Assembly (NCBI RefSeq): GCF_002211105.1
Contig: NZ_JPUA01000034.1
Span: 670,053-734,052 of the forward strand
DNA from: Halomonas campaniensis
GTDB lineage: Bacteria; Pseudomonadota; Gammaproteobacteria; Pseudomonadales; Halomonadaceae
DNA length: 64,000 bases
Direction of reading: 5' to 3'
The notes under the pieces are model-generated. The model did not search any database. It had not been told where the DNA came from and worked only from the letters and a program-made list of their open reading frames with translations. Positions within the stretch are counted from its first letter, which is position 1, and each line of letters opens with the position of its first letter. The position numbers and the translations under genes are program-made. Of this stretch, positions 51,052 through 59,274 are shown piece after piece.

Positions 51052-51837
51052 ATGAAGCTAAACAACAAAGTCGCGGTGATTACTGGCGGCGCGCGGGGCA
51101 TCGGCTTGGCCATTGCCCAGCGCTATTTAAGCGAAGGGGCAAGCGTTGTGGTGGCGGATATTGACCGCGTTGCCATTGATGAGGCAGTGGCGACACTGCA
51201 GCAGCAGGCGGCGGGTGAAAAGGTGATGGGGGTTGAGCTCAATGTCTGTGTTCAGGCCTCGATAGATGCCATGGTAGAGGCGGTAAACAAGCGCTTTGGC
51301 GGTATCGATATTCTGGTCAATAACGCTGCCGTCTTTGATATGGCGCCGGTGCTTGAGGTGACCGAGGCAAGCTTCGACAAGCAGTTTGCGGTCAATACCA
51401 AAGGTATGTTCTTTACCCTGCAGGCGGTTGCCCGTTCCATGGTGGCCCGCGGTCAGGGGGGCAAAATTATCAATATGGCCTCACAGGCAGGTCGCCGCGG
51501 TGAAGCATTGGTAAGCGTTTACTGCGCCAGTAAGGCCGCAGTGATCAGCCTTACCCAATCCAGTGGGTTGGATCTCATCAAGCACCGCATCAACGTTAAT
51601 GGCATCGCCCCCGGTGTGGTGGACACGCCGATGTGGGAGGAGGTCGACGCGCTGTTTGCCCGTTTTGAAAACCGCCCGCTCGGTGAGAAGAAACGTTTGG
51701 TGGGAGAGGCAGTGCCGTTTGGGCGTATGGGACTTCCCGAAGATCATACTGGCGCCGCCGTGTTTTTGGCCAGCCAGGACAGCGACTATGTGGTCGCCCA
51801 GACGCTCAATGTCGATGGCGGCAACTGGATGAGCTGA
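51052..51837 (+). CDS. Short-chain polyol dehydrogenase (sorbitol/L-iditol dehydrogenase-like)
   Basis: A 261-residue SDR enzyme with the cofactor motif TGGARGIG (10-17), NNAA, and catalytic Ser plus YCASK (about 157-161). It resembles SmoS-type sorbitol dehydrogenase, oxidising D-sorbitol to D-fructose, or galactitol to tagatose, with NAD. Specificity is inferred from the SmoEFGK-like neighbours. Confidence 0.87.
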   Translation: MKLNNKVAVITGGARGIGLAIAQRYLSEGASVVVADIDRVAIDEAVATLQQQAAGEKVMGVELNVCVQASIDAMVEAVNKRFGGIDILVNNAAVFDMAPVLEVTEASFDKQFAVNTKGMFFTLQAVARSMVARGQGGKIINMASQAGRRGEALVSVYCASKAAVISLTQSSGLDLIKHRINVNGIAPGVVDTPMWEEVDALFARFENRPLGEKKRLVGEAVPFGRMGLPEDHTGAAVFLASQDSDYVVAQTLNVDGGNWMS

Positions 51838-51844
51838 GGTGGTC

Positions 51845-52465
51845 ATGACCCCTGATCTAGATACGTTGGCCCGGCAGATTATTGGCGCCGCTGAAGGCGC
51901 ATCACGCTACCTGGTAGCGCTGGCAGGGCCACCGGGGGCGGGAAAATCCTACCGCAGCGCCCAGCTCTGCGCTGCGATTAATCAACACCTGCCCGGCCAA
52001 GCGGGGCTGGTGCCCATGGACGGCTACCACTTCGATAACGCTGTGCTGGGCGAGCAGCAGGTGCCCGTCAAAGGTGCGCCCCATACCTTCGATGTAGAGG
52101 GGCTGCGCTGCGACCTCGAACGTATCCGCCAGGCTATTCACCCGGTAGCGGTGCCGGTATTTGACCGCCCGCTGGATCTCGCCCGTGCCGGTGGACGCCT
52201 GATTACCCTTGAACAGCGCATTGTCATTGTTGAGGGCAACTACCTGCTGCTTGACCGCTCACCCTGGCGCGAACTGCGACCGCTGTTTGATTGGACGCTG
52301 TTTATAGACGTCGACGACGTCGTACTGGTTGAGCGGCTGGTCAACCGCTGGCTCGAGATGGGCCAGGATCGCACCGGGGCGCTTGAGCGCACCCACCACA
52401 AAGACATGCTCAACGCGCAGTTAGTGAAGAGTTGCTGTTTACCGCCCGACCAGCGCTGGCGCTAG
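51845..52465 (+). CDS. P-loop kinase (nucleoside/pantothenate-kinase-like, FrcK type)
   Basis: A 206-residue P-loop kinase: Walker A AGPPGAGKS (about 27-35), MDGYHFDNAV, PHTFDVEGL and the Walker B-like VIVEGNYLLL. It resembles uridine/pantothenate kinases and FrcK of the rhizobial fructose system. In this operon, phosphorylation of fructose or another ketose from polyol oxidation is plausible, since no ordinary fructokinase is seen. I chose ATG at 51845 over a GTG at 51839. Confidence 0.75.
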   Translation: MTPDLDTLARQIIGAAEGASRYLVALAGPPGAGKSYRSAQLCAAINQHLPGQAGLVPMDGYHFDNAVLGEQQVPVKGAPHTFDVEGLRCDLERIRQAIHPVAVPVFDRPLDLARAGGRLITLEQRIVIVEGNYLLLDRSPWRELRPLFDWTLFIDVDDVVLVERLVNRWLEMGQDRTGALERTHHKDMLNAQLVKSCCLPPDQRWR

Positions 52466-52550
52466 TACTTTGTGTTAGCACATTTAAACCGCCTCTTTTA
52501 CCTGCCTTATTCACCCCATCGCGCCAAGTAGGCCTTGGCTGGAGAGTCCC

Positions 52551-54056
52551 ATGACCCGTCTTAACAATCACAACCTGGGCAAGCTAACCGACGATGTTGC
52601 TAAACCTAATTACGTTGCCAAACCTCAATATGACCGCAAGACGCTCACCCCCGGCATCGTACATATTGGGGTAGGCGGCTTTCATCGTGCCCATCAGGCG
52701 ATGTACCTGGATACGCTGATGAATCAGGGCGAAGCGCTGGACTGGGGCATTGTGGGCGTAGGCGTGATGCCAGGCGACAAACGCATGCAGCAGGCGCTGG
52801 CAGCGCAGGACTATCTCTACACGCTGGTGGTTAAGCACCCTGATGGCCGGTATGAGCCGCGGGTCATTGGCAGCATGGTCAATTATCTGTTCGCACCGGA
52901 GGAGACCAAGGCGGTGATCGAGCAGATGGCTGATCCGGCGATTCGCATTGTGTCACTGACGGTGACCGAAGGCGGTTACAATTTTCACCCGGTGAGCGGC
53001 GAATTCGACCTCGATAACCCCCAGGTGCGTGGTGATCTTGCCAACCCCACCCAGCCGACCACCAGCTTCGGGCTGGTGGTGGAAGCGCTTGTCCGCCGCC
53101 GTGCGCGGGGCATTGCGCCGTTCACCGTGATGTCCTGCGATAATATTCAAGGTAACGGCGATGTGGCCAAGCGTATGTTCGGCGCCTATGCCCAGGCGCG
53201 GGACGCCGAGCTAGGCGCCTGGCTGGAAGCAGAGGTGGCGTTTCCCAACGCCATGGTGGATCGTATTACCCCGGTGACGTCGCCCACGGATATTGATGAA
53301 CTGAGTCAGCGCTTTGGGGTAGAGGACGCTTGGCCGGTGGTCTGCGAACCCTTCACCCAGTGGGTGTTGGAAGACCACTTCCCCCTTGGGCGTCCGGCGT
53401 TTGATAAAGTGGGTGTTCAAGTGGTGGAGGATGTCGAGCCCTACGAGCTGATGAAGCTGCGCCTACTCAACGCCAGCCACCAGGCGTTGACCTATTTTGG
53501 CTATTTAGCCGGATACCGCTACGCCCATGAGGTGTGCCAAGATCCGCTATTCGTTGATTTTTTATTGGGCTATATGCGCGAAGAGGGCACGCCGACCCTG
53601 GCGCCAGTGCCAGGGGTTGATTTGGAAACCTACCGCTTAACGCTGATTGAGCGCTTCGCCAACCCGCAAATCAAAGATACTCTGGCACGGCTCTGCGCCG
53701 AGAGCTCTGACCGTATCCCTAAGTGGCTAGTGCCGGTGATTCGTCAGCAGTTGGCCCAAGGTGGCGAGATAGAGCGCAGCGCCGCTGTGGTGGCCAGTTG
53801 GGCACGCTACGCTGAAGGGGTAGACGAGCAGGGCGAGCCCATTGAAATTGTCGATCGCTTGAAAACGCCGCTCATGGCGATTGCCGCAGAGAACCGCCAG
53901 CGGCCCACGGCCTTTATCGAAAATCGCGAGCTGTTTGGCGACTTAATCGACAGCCCTCGCTTTGTTGAAGCCTATTTAGCCGCGCTAAGTTCCCTGCACG
54001 AACGTGGCGCACGCGCTACCCTAGAGGGTCTGGCATCGTCCAAAGGAACAGTGTGA
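52551..54056 (+). CDS. Mannitol dehydrogenase-family long-chain polyol dehydrogenase
   Basis: A 501-residue long-chain dehydrogenase/reductase. It has an N-terminal nucleotide-binding region (HIGVGGFHRAHQA, about 35-47), DNIQGNGD, and the signature KLRLLNASHQALTYFGYL (about 302-319) with the catalytic lysine and His. It oxidises D-mannitol to fructose and often D-arabitol to xylulose, which would feed the next gene, xylulokinase. Its stop codon overlaps the xylB start (TGATG). Confidence 0.9.
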   Translation: MTRLNNHNLGKLTDDVAKPNYVAKPQYDRKTLTPGIVHIGVGGFHRAHQAMYLDTLMNQGEALDWGIVGVGVMPGDKRMQQALAAQDYLYTLVVKHPDGRYEPRVIGSMVNYLFAPEETKAVIEQMADPAIRIVSLTVTEGGYNFHPVSGEFDLDNPQVRGDLANPTQPTTSFGLVVEALVRRRARGIAPFTVMSCDNIQGNGDVAKRMFGAYAQARDAELGAWLEAEVAFPNAMVDRITPVTSPTDIDELSQRFGVEDAWPVVCEPFTQWVLEDHFPLGRPAFDKVGVQVVEDVEPYELMKLRLLNASHQALTYFGYLAGYRYAHEVCQDPLFVDFLLGYMREEGTPTLAPVPGVDLETYRLTLIERFANPQIKDTLARLCAESSDRIPKWLVPVIRQQLAQGGEIERSAAVVASWARYAEGVDEQGEPIEIVDRLKTPLMAIAAENRQRPTAFIENRELFGDLIDSPRFVEAYLAALSSLHERGARATLEGLASSKGTV

Positions 54057-55543
54057 TGTATATCGGGGTGGATTGCGGTACCCAGAGTACCAAGGTAGTG
54101 GTGGTAGACGTTGAGCGGGGCAAGATTCTGGCTGAAGCAAGCCGCCCTCATCACCTGGACGAGGGCGAAAATGGCCGCCGTGAACAGGCGCCTGCGGAGT
54201 GGTTAGCCGCATTGAAAGCGGCGTTTTTTGCCGCGTTGGACAAAGCCGCTGTATCGGCGAGCCAAGTGCGCGGCATGGGTGTTTCTGGTCAGCAGCATGG
54301 CATGGTGGCGCTGGATGGCAACGGTGTGCCGGTCTACCCCGCCAAGCTATGGTGCGATACCGAGACCAGTGCCCAGAATGCCGATTTGGTGGCTCGATTG
54401 GGGGGCGAGGCGGGTTGTTTGGAGAAGCTGGGGCTAGTGCTGCAAACCGGCTACACAGCCTCTAAAGTTGCTTGGCTGCGTGAGCATCAGCCGGAGGCGT
54501 ATCGGCGTATCGAGAGTTTGCTGCTGCCCCACGACTACCTCAATTTCTGGCTGACGGGCGAGCGCGTTACCGAGGCGGGTGACGCCTCCGGCACCGGCTA
54601 CTTTGATACCCGCAAACGCTGCTGGCAGCTAGACGTATTTGCACAGATAGCCCCAGAGTTAGACCCCGAAAGGGTGCTCCCCCGTGTGCTGGCAGCCCAT
54701 GAGCCGGTAGGCCTTGTGTGCCCAGCCGTGGCCCGGGAACTGGGGCTTGGCGATCAGGTAGTCGTCTCCTCTGGCGGCGGTGATAATATGCTGGGTGCCA
54801 TTGGTACGGGCAATATCACCCCAGGATTGGTCACGCTCAGTTTGGGCACCTCCGGCACCGTCTGCGCCTACTCGGCGACTTCTGTTGAGTGCGATAGTGC
54901 CATGGTGGCCAACTTCTGTTCCAGCACCGGTGGCTGGCTGCCGCTGATCTGCACCATGAATGTCACCTCCGCTACCACCCGTGTGCGCGAGCTGTTTGGT
55001 TTGGATCTGGCCGCTTTTGGCGAGCGAGTGGCCAGCGCCCCCATAGGCGCTGAAGGCGTCACCGTGCTGCCATTTTTTAACGGCGAACGGGTGCCGATGC
55101 TGCCCGACGCCTCGGCGGACTTTCTTGGCCTGACCAGCTTAAACACCACCCAGGCTAATTTATGCCGGGCCGTGGTGGAGGGGGCCACTTTCGGGCTACG
55201 CTATGGGCTGGAGTTGTTGGGCGATTTAACCGCCGGTGCCAGTCAGATCCGTTTGATCGGTGGCGGTGCCAACAGCCCTGTGTGGCGGCAGATGGTTGCT
55301 GACATTACCGGCACCCAGGTAATTTGTCCTGAGATTACCGACGCGGCCGCGTTAGGTGCAGCCATACAGGCGGCCTGGTGTGACCAGCGTTCAGAGAGCG
55401 TCACCCTGGAAGCGCTGTGTGAAAAACTAGTCCACCTGGATGCACAGTCACTGGCTGACCCCCATCCAGCGCGAGTGGCTGCTTACCAACCCATTTATAG
55501 GCGCTACTGCGCAGAACTTGAACAACGCCATGGCGGCGCTTAA
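54056..55543 (+). CDS. xylB: Xylulokinase
   Basis: A 495-residue FGGY-family kinase. It has the phosphate-binding [10 protein letters not shown] (4-13), [13 protein letters not shown] (about 77-89), and the C-terminal [21 protein letters not shown]. It phosphorylates D-xylulose, made here presumably from arabitol or xylitol, to xylulose 5-phosphate. Start ATG at 54056 follows AAAGGAA; a GTG one codon earlier is possible. Confidence 0.92.
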   Translation: MYIGVDCGTQSTKVVVVDVERGKILAEASRPHHLDEGENGRREQAPAEWLAALKAAFFAALDKAAVSASQVRGMGVSGQQHGMVALDGNGVPVYPAKLWCDTETSAQNADLVARLGGEAGCLEKLGLVLQTGYTASKVAWLREHQPEAYRRIESLLLPHDYLNFWLTGERVTEAGDASGTGYFDTRKRCWQLDVFAQIAPELDPERVLPRVLAAHEPVGLVCPAVARELGLGDQVVVSSGGGDNMLGAIGTGNITPGLVTLSLGTSGTVCAYSATSVECDSAMVANFCSSTGGWLPLICTMNVTSATTRVRELFGLDLAAFGERVASAPIGAEGVTVLPFFNGERVPMLPDASADFLGLTSLNTTQANLCRAVVEGATFGLRYGLELLGDLTAGASQIRLIGGGANSPVWRQMVADITGTQVICPEITDAAALGAAIQAAWCDQRSESVTLEALCEKLVHLDAQSLADPHPARVAAYQPIYRRYCAELEQRHGGA

Positions 55544-55563
55544 ACGCATATCAAGGAGATTTT

Positions 55564-56517
55564 ATGACCAGCCAGCTGCAACAGCTAAAGCAACACTCGC
55601 TTGTCGTCGCCGACACCGGTGACCTTGAGGCTATTCGTCGCTATCAGCCCCAGGATGCGACGACTAATCCCTCACTGCTACTCAAGGCGTTTAGTTTGGC
55701 GGGTTATCAAGCGCTGATTGATGAAGAGCTGAGCAGCGTCAAAGCCTCTGGCGGCAGCCGTGAAGAGCAGGTCAAACATGCCGTTGACCGCCTGGCAGTC
55801 GCTATGGGCAGTGAGATTTCCGCCGTTGTGCCGGGGCGTGTTTCCACCGAAGTGGCGGCGCGGCTGTCGTTTGATACCCAGGCCAGTATTGCCAAGGCCC
55901 ACGAGTTAATCGAGCTGTATGACGCCCGCGGTGTCTCCCGTGACCGCGTGTTGATCAAGCTGGCGTCTACCTGGGAGGGCATTCGTGCCGCTGAGGTGCT
56001 TGAGCGCGAGGGCATTCAGTGCAACCTGACGCTGCTGTTCAGTGAAGCTCAGGCCCAGGCCTGCTTTGATGCCGGCGTGTTTCTGATCTCGCCCTTTGTG
56101 GGCCGGGTGACCGACTGGTACAAAAAAGAGACCGGCAACGACTACACGCCGGAAAACGACCCGGGGGTTCAGTTTGTGCAAGGCGTTTGCCAACGTGCCA
56201 ACCAGGGCGGCTACGATACGGTGGTCATGGGGGCGAGCTTCCGTACCACCGGTCAGGTGCTTGCCCTGGCAGGCTGCCCAAGACTGACGATTTCGCCGGC
56301 GTTGCTGGAGGAGCTGGAGGCAACAGAAGGCAGTGTCAATGTGCAGATTCAATCTGGCGAAGGTCGCGGCAAACCGACTGAACCGTTAAGTGAATCGGCT
56401 TTCCGCTGGGGCCACAACCAAGACGCCATGGCTAATGACAAGCTGGCCGAAGGCATCCGCCGCTTCCACGATGACCAGCTTGAGCTAGAGAGCCTGATCG
56501 ATAAACGACTAGGCTAA
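55564..56517 (+). CDS. tal: Transaldolase
   Basis: A 317-residue class I transaldolase of the TalB type. It has the TTNPSL motif near residue 33, the Schiff-base lysine in [11 protein letters not shown] (about 128-138), and the [11 protein letters not shown] block. It exchanges dihydroxyacetone units between pentose-phosphate intermediates, linking xylulose 5-phosphate to glycolysis. AAGGAG precedes the ATG. Confidence 0.95.
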   Translation: MTSQLQQLKQHSLVVADTGDLEAIRRYQPQDATTNPSLLLKAFSLAGYQALIDEELSSVKASGGSREEQVKHAVDRLAVAMGSEISAVVPGRVSTEVAARLSFDTQASIAKAHELIELYDARGVSRDRVLIKLASTWEGIRAAEVLEREGIQCNLTLLFSEAQAQACFDAGVFLISPFVGRVTDWYKKETGNDYTPENDPGVQFVQGVCQRANQGGYDTVVMGASFRTTGQVLALAGCPRLTISPALLEELEATEGSVNVQIQSGEGRGKPTEPLSESAFRWGHNQDAMANDKLAEGIRRFHDDQLELESLIDKRLG

Positions 56518-56664
56518 TAGGTTAGCCCATGGCGTCGGGGTTAGGGTGCAGCGGGGGGCCATGGCGGTCAGATGGCGAAAGTAGCGCCCATGGATGGGTT
56601 AACAGCGACCCCGCGGATCCCTAACCCCGACGCAGTTATTCATTGGGGGACAGGAGATAGCCTC

Positions 56665-57507
56665 ATGGATGCCACCCTTAGCCAACTATTGAAATCTATT
56701 GAATTAACCCCCGCTGGTAGTTTGCGGTCGCTCGGTGGGGGTGACATTGCTGCCGTATATCGTCTGGAGACCCGCCAGGGGCAGGTGGTGATTAAGCACG
56801 ACAATGAATCACGACTGCGCGGTGAAGCCGAAGGGCTACGTGCGTTGCGCAGCGCCTCTGGGCAGTTGGTGGTGCCTGAAGTGTTAGGCCTGTCAGCGGG
56901 CTGGCTAGTCATTGAGTCACTGGATACAGTACCTGGCGGGCCGCAGAGCGAAACCGCGTTAGGTGAAGGGCTTCGCGGGCTGCACAGTGTGATTGGCGAC
57001 GCCCACGGCTGGCATCAGGATAATGCCTGTGGGCGCACGCCCCAACCTAATGCACCGCTCAGTGATGGGCGGGCCTTCCAGCGCGAGCGGCGTTTATTAC
57101 CCCTGTGTGAGGCGTGCCACCAGCGTGGTCTATTGGACGCAGCGCTACGTGGGCGTATCGAGCGCTTGGCTCAGGATTTGGAGCGCTGGCTGCCAGATGC
57201 GCCGCCCAGCTTGCTCCACGGTGACCTCTGGTCGGGGAATGTGCTCTTCACCACAAAGGGGCCAGCGATTATCGATCCAGCAGTGTATCGCCACTATCCA
57301 GAGGTGGATATAGCGATGCTGACGCTCTTTGGCTCGCCGGGGGAGGCGTTTTTTGACGCTTACTGGAACGGCGACGCCCCGGCCGACTGGCCGAGGCGTG
57401 AAGCGCTGTTTCAGCTCTATCCGTTGCTCAATCACCTGCTGCTGTTCGGTGCCAGCTACCGTTCGGCGGTTGAACGCAGCGTGGCGAGGCTCGAGTCTTT
57501 CACCTGA
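56665..57507 (+). CDS. Fructosamine kinase-family protein
   Basis: A 280-residue kinase of the fructosamine/ketosamine-3-kinase (APH-like) family: the catalytic loop LLHGDLWSGNVLF (about 186-198) and DPAVYRHYPEVDIAML. It phosphorylates ketosamines for protein repair, or small sugars. The ATG at 56665 follows AGGAGAT and gives the standard length, replacing an upstream frame extension. It may be the last gene of the polyol operon. Confidence 0.85.
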   Translation: MDATLSQLLKSIELTPAGSLRSLGGGDIAAVYRLETRQGQVVIKHDNESRLRGEAEGLRALRSASGQLVVPEVLGLSAGWLVIESLDTVPGGPQSETALGEGLRGLHSVIGDAHGWHQDNACGRTPQPNAPLSDGRAFQRERRLLPLCEACHQRGLLDAALRGRIERLAQDLERWLPDAPPSLLHGDLWSGNVLFTTKGPAIIDPAVYRHYPEVDIAMLTLFGSPGEAFFDAYWNGDAPADWPRREALFQLYPLLNHLLLFGASYRSAVERSVARLESFT

Positions 57508-57527
57508 GCCTTGCCAGCACTTGTGTT

Positions 57528-57968
57528 TTACCAGGATTTATAGGGCAAAAACTTGCCGTTTAAAGTGAGCAGTACCCGGTCGCCCTTGGGGTCTTCGACT
57601 TTGTCGACCTCCATGGTGAAGTCGATGGCACTCATAATGCCATCGCCAAACTTCTCCTGTACCACGTCTTTCAGGGTCTCCCCGTAAACACCGACGACCT
57701 CATATAAACGATAGATAAAGGGGTCTTGGGGGATCGCTTCATCCCAGGCTTTGGTGGGGAAGGCTACCAGGGCATCGGCGACCTCGCTCTCCACGCCCAG
57801 TGTGTCGCAAAGCTTAGCGGCAATCGCTTGGCTGGCGCTATTCATGCCGTAGCAGGCGGAGGCGACCCACACCGGTGACATGCCAACGGCGTTACCAATA
57901 TCGTCCCAGCTCATTTTTTTACGCGCTTTGGCGGCGAGCAGGGTGTGACGCATTTCGAGCTTATCCAT
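57528..57968 (-). CDS. cynS: Cyanate hydratase (cyanase)
   Basis: A 146-residue cyanase, close to the usual 150. The catalytic Arg87, Glu90 and Ser113 align with Arg96, Glu99 and Ser122 of the E. coli enzyme (YRLYE and IMSAIDF). It converts cyanate and bicarbonate to ammonia and CO2 as a decamer. The N-terminal helix-turn-helix-like domain is present. It lies 57 bp downstream of an FNT-family channel gene, on the same strand. Confidence 0.94.
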   Translation of the reverse strand: MDKLEMRHTLLAAKARKKMSWDDIGNAVGMSPVWVASACYGMNSASQAIAAKLCDTLGVESEVADALVAFPTKAWDEAIPQDPFIYRLYEVVGVYGETLKDVVQEKFGDGIMSAIDFTMEVDKVEDPKGDRVLLTLNGKFLPYKSW

Positions 57969-57993
57969 GGTGATTCTCCTCTAGAGTGGGGGG

Positions 57994-58015
57994 AGGGCGA
58001 GTGACGCCCTTTTTT
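57994..58015 (+). terminator. Terminator-like hairpin oriented against the cyanase operon
   Basis: On the + strand, AGGGCG pairs with CGCCCT around a 5-nt loop and is followed by TTTTT. This is the terminator orientation for + strand transcripts, yet it lies between the minus-strand FNT and cynS genes. It may block antisense read-through from the polyol operon or act as a processing hairpin. Confidence 0.45.
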
Positions 58016-58025
58016 GGTTACTGGA

Positions 58026-58838
58026 TCAAGACAACACTTTTTTGGGCTGAGTACGGACGTGGGTGGTATAGAGCACCAAACCTACCAGTGTCAGGCCGCC
58101 AACCAAGTTGCCTAGTACCGTGGGGATTTCGTTCCACATAATGTATTGATACAGGGTGAAATCGGCGCCCATCATCAGGCCAATCGGAAACAGGAACATG
58201 TTGACGACGGAGTGCTCAAAACCGAGATAGAAAAACACAATGATCGGCATCCACATGGCCATGATTTTGCCGGAAACCGTTGTCGAGATAGCGGCGCCCA
58301 CTACGCCCATAGAGACCATCCAGTTGCAGAACATGCCTCTTAGAAAGAGCACAATCCAACCGGCAAATCCTGCCTCCTGGTAACCTACTGTGCGACTTTC
58401 ACCCACCGTCATCATGGTTTGGCCGACCGCGTTGATCTCCTCGGTACCACCCATGGTGAAATTCAGGTAGCCAAAGGTGGCGATAAACAGGGCGCCCCCC
58501 AGATTGCCAAGCCCTACCAGCGCCCAACACTTGAGCATTCGCGGCAGGGTCACGCCGGGTCGTTTGTCGAGCCATGCAATAGGCACCAGCGTAAAAACCC
58601 CGGTGAGCAGGTCATAGCCCATCAGATAGAGCATGACGAAACCCACCGGAAAGAGCAGCGCCCCAATTAAGAAGTTGCCGGTTTGGGTCGCAATGGTGAT
58701 GGCAAAAATAACCGCCAACGCCAGGGTTGCCCCGGCCATAAAGGCGCGGATAAGCGTATCCCGTGTTCCCATATAGACTTTTGACTCCCCCTGATCCACC
58801 AACTTGGTGACAAACTCACTGGGCATTAGATAAGACAT
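58026..58838 (-). CDS. Formate/nitrite transporter (FNT) family channel
   Basis: A 270-residue six-helix protein of the FocA/NirC family. The GVVGAAISTTVSGKIMAMWMPI and GFEHSVVNMF segments are conserved in this family, the latter holding the pore His. FNT channels move small monovalent anions; being in an operon with cyanase, cyanate import (or export of a product anion) is plausible inference. AGGAGAC precedes the ATG. Confidence 0.88.
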   Translation of the reverse strand: MSYLMPSEFVTKLVDQGESKVYMGTRDTLIRAFMAGATLALAVIFAITIATQTGNFLIGALLFPVGFVMLYLMGYDLLTGVFTLVPIAWLDKRPGVTLPRMLKCWALVGLGNLGGALFIATFGYLNFTMGGTEEINAVGQTMMTVGESRTVGYQEAGFAGWIVLFLRGMFCNWMVSMGVVGAAISTTVSGKIMAMWMPIIVFFYLGFEHSVVNMFLFPIGLMMGADFTLYQYIMWNEIPTVLGNLVGGLTLVGLVLYTTHVRTQPKKVLS

Positions 58839-58997
58839 ATGTATGTCTCCTGTGTCATTTCGGTTAATTAACGCTTAATCCAAGAGTTTTAGTGTTTCCT
58901 GATAAGAGCAAAAAATAGGAGCAACAAAACCGATGGCTGCGCCGTCCTGGTGCAAAAGAGATTAAGCGTGTGGCGCAATCGCACTATTCACATAGCG

Positions 58998-59062
58998 TTT
59001 CCATCTAGCTATGCCACCTAGTCGTCCTACCTAGCTGTTCCACTTAACTGTTCCACCTAACC
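58998..59062. repeat. Five 13-bp tandem repeats in the FNT-cynS leader
   Basis: Five consecutive 13-bp units, consensus GTTCCACCTAGCT, at 58998, 59011, 59024, 59037 and 59050. They begin at the predicted transcription start (about 59054) and extend into the leader of the FNT gene. Units differ by up to five positions. Confidence 0.65.
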
Positions 59063-59064
59063 AT

Positions 59065-59080
59065 TGCTATTTATGTGCCA
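59065..59080 (-). promoter_or_regulatory. Sigma-54 (-24/-12) promoter of FNT-cynS
   Basis: On the minus strand, TGGCACATAAATAGCA matches TGGCAC-N5-TTGCA with one mismatch and correct GG-to-GC spacing. The predicted start is near 59054. A sigma-54 activator gene lies immediately divergent. Confidence 0.78.
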
Positions 59081-59163
59081 ACTCGCTAGAAGTGTTTTTA
59101 AGCTGTTGTTTTTATTTAATTAATTGGTTTTTGAAGCAGTTTTTCGGGAAAGCTAGAGTGGCC

Positions 59164-59214
59164 ACGAAAAATCGTAATTAACGATATTTCGTTGTTTTAT
59201 TGACGGAATATCGT
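59164..59214. promoter_or_regulatory. Three ACGA-N4-TCGT dyads, candidate enhancer sites
   Basis: ACGAAAAATCGT at 59164-59175, ACGATATTTCGT at 59181-59192 and ACGGAATATCGT at 59203-59214. They are centred about 115, 132 and 154 bp upstream of the predicted sigma-54 start, the usual distance for enhancer-binding proteins, and 60-110 bp before the activator's own start codon. Confidence 0.65.
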
Positions 59215-59274
59215 AAGTGGCGCGGGAATTGAATGGATAAGTGGAGACCACCTTGAAACCTGGGGTATGCACCA

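Larger units (their letters stand above)
58839..59274. other. 436-bp divergent control region of the cyanate locus
   Basis: No gene. Reading toward the FNT gene it holds three 12-bp dyads (59164-59214), a sigma-54 promoter (59065-59080), and five 13-bp tandem repeats (58998-59062). The AT-rich DNA between the dyads and promoter would suit DNA looping. No other gene or RNA is recognised. Confidence 0.6.
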
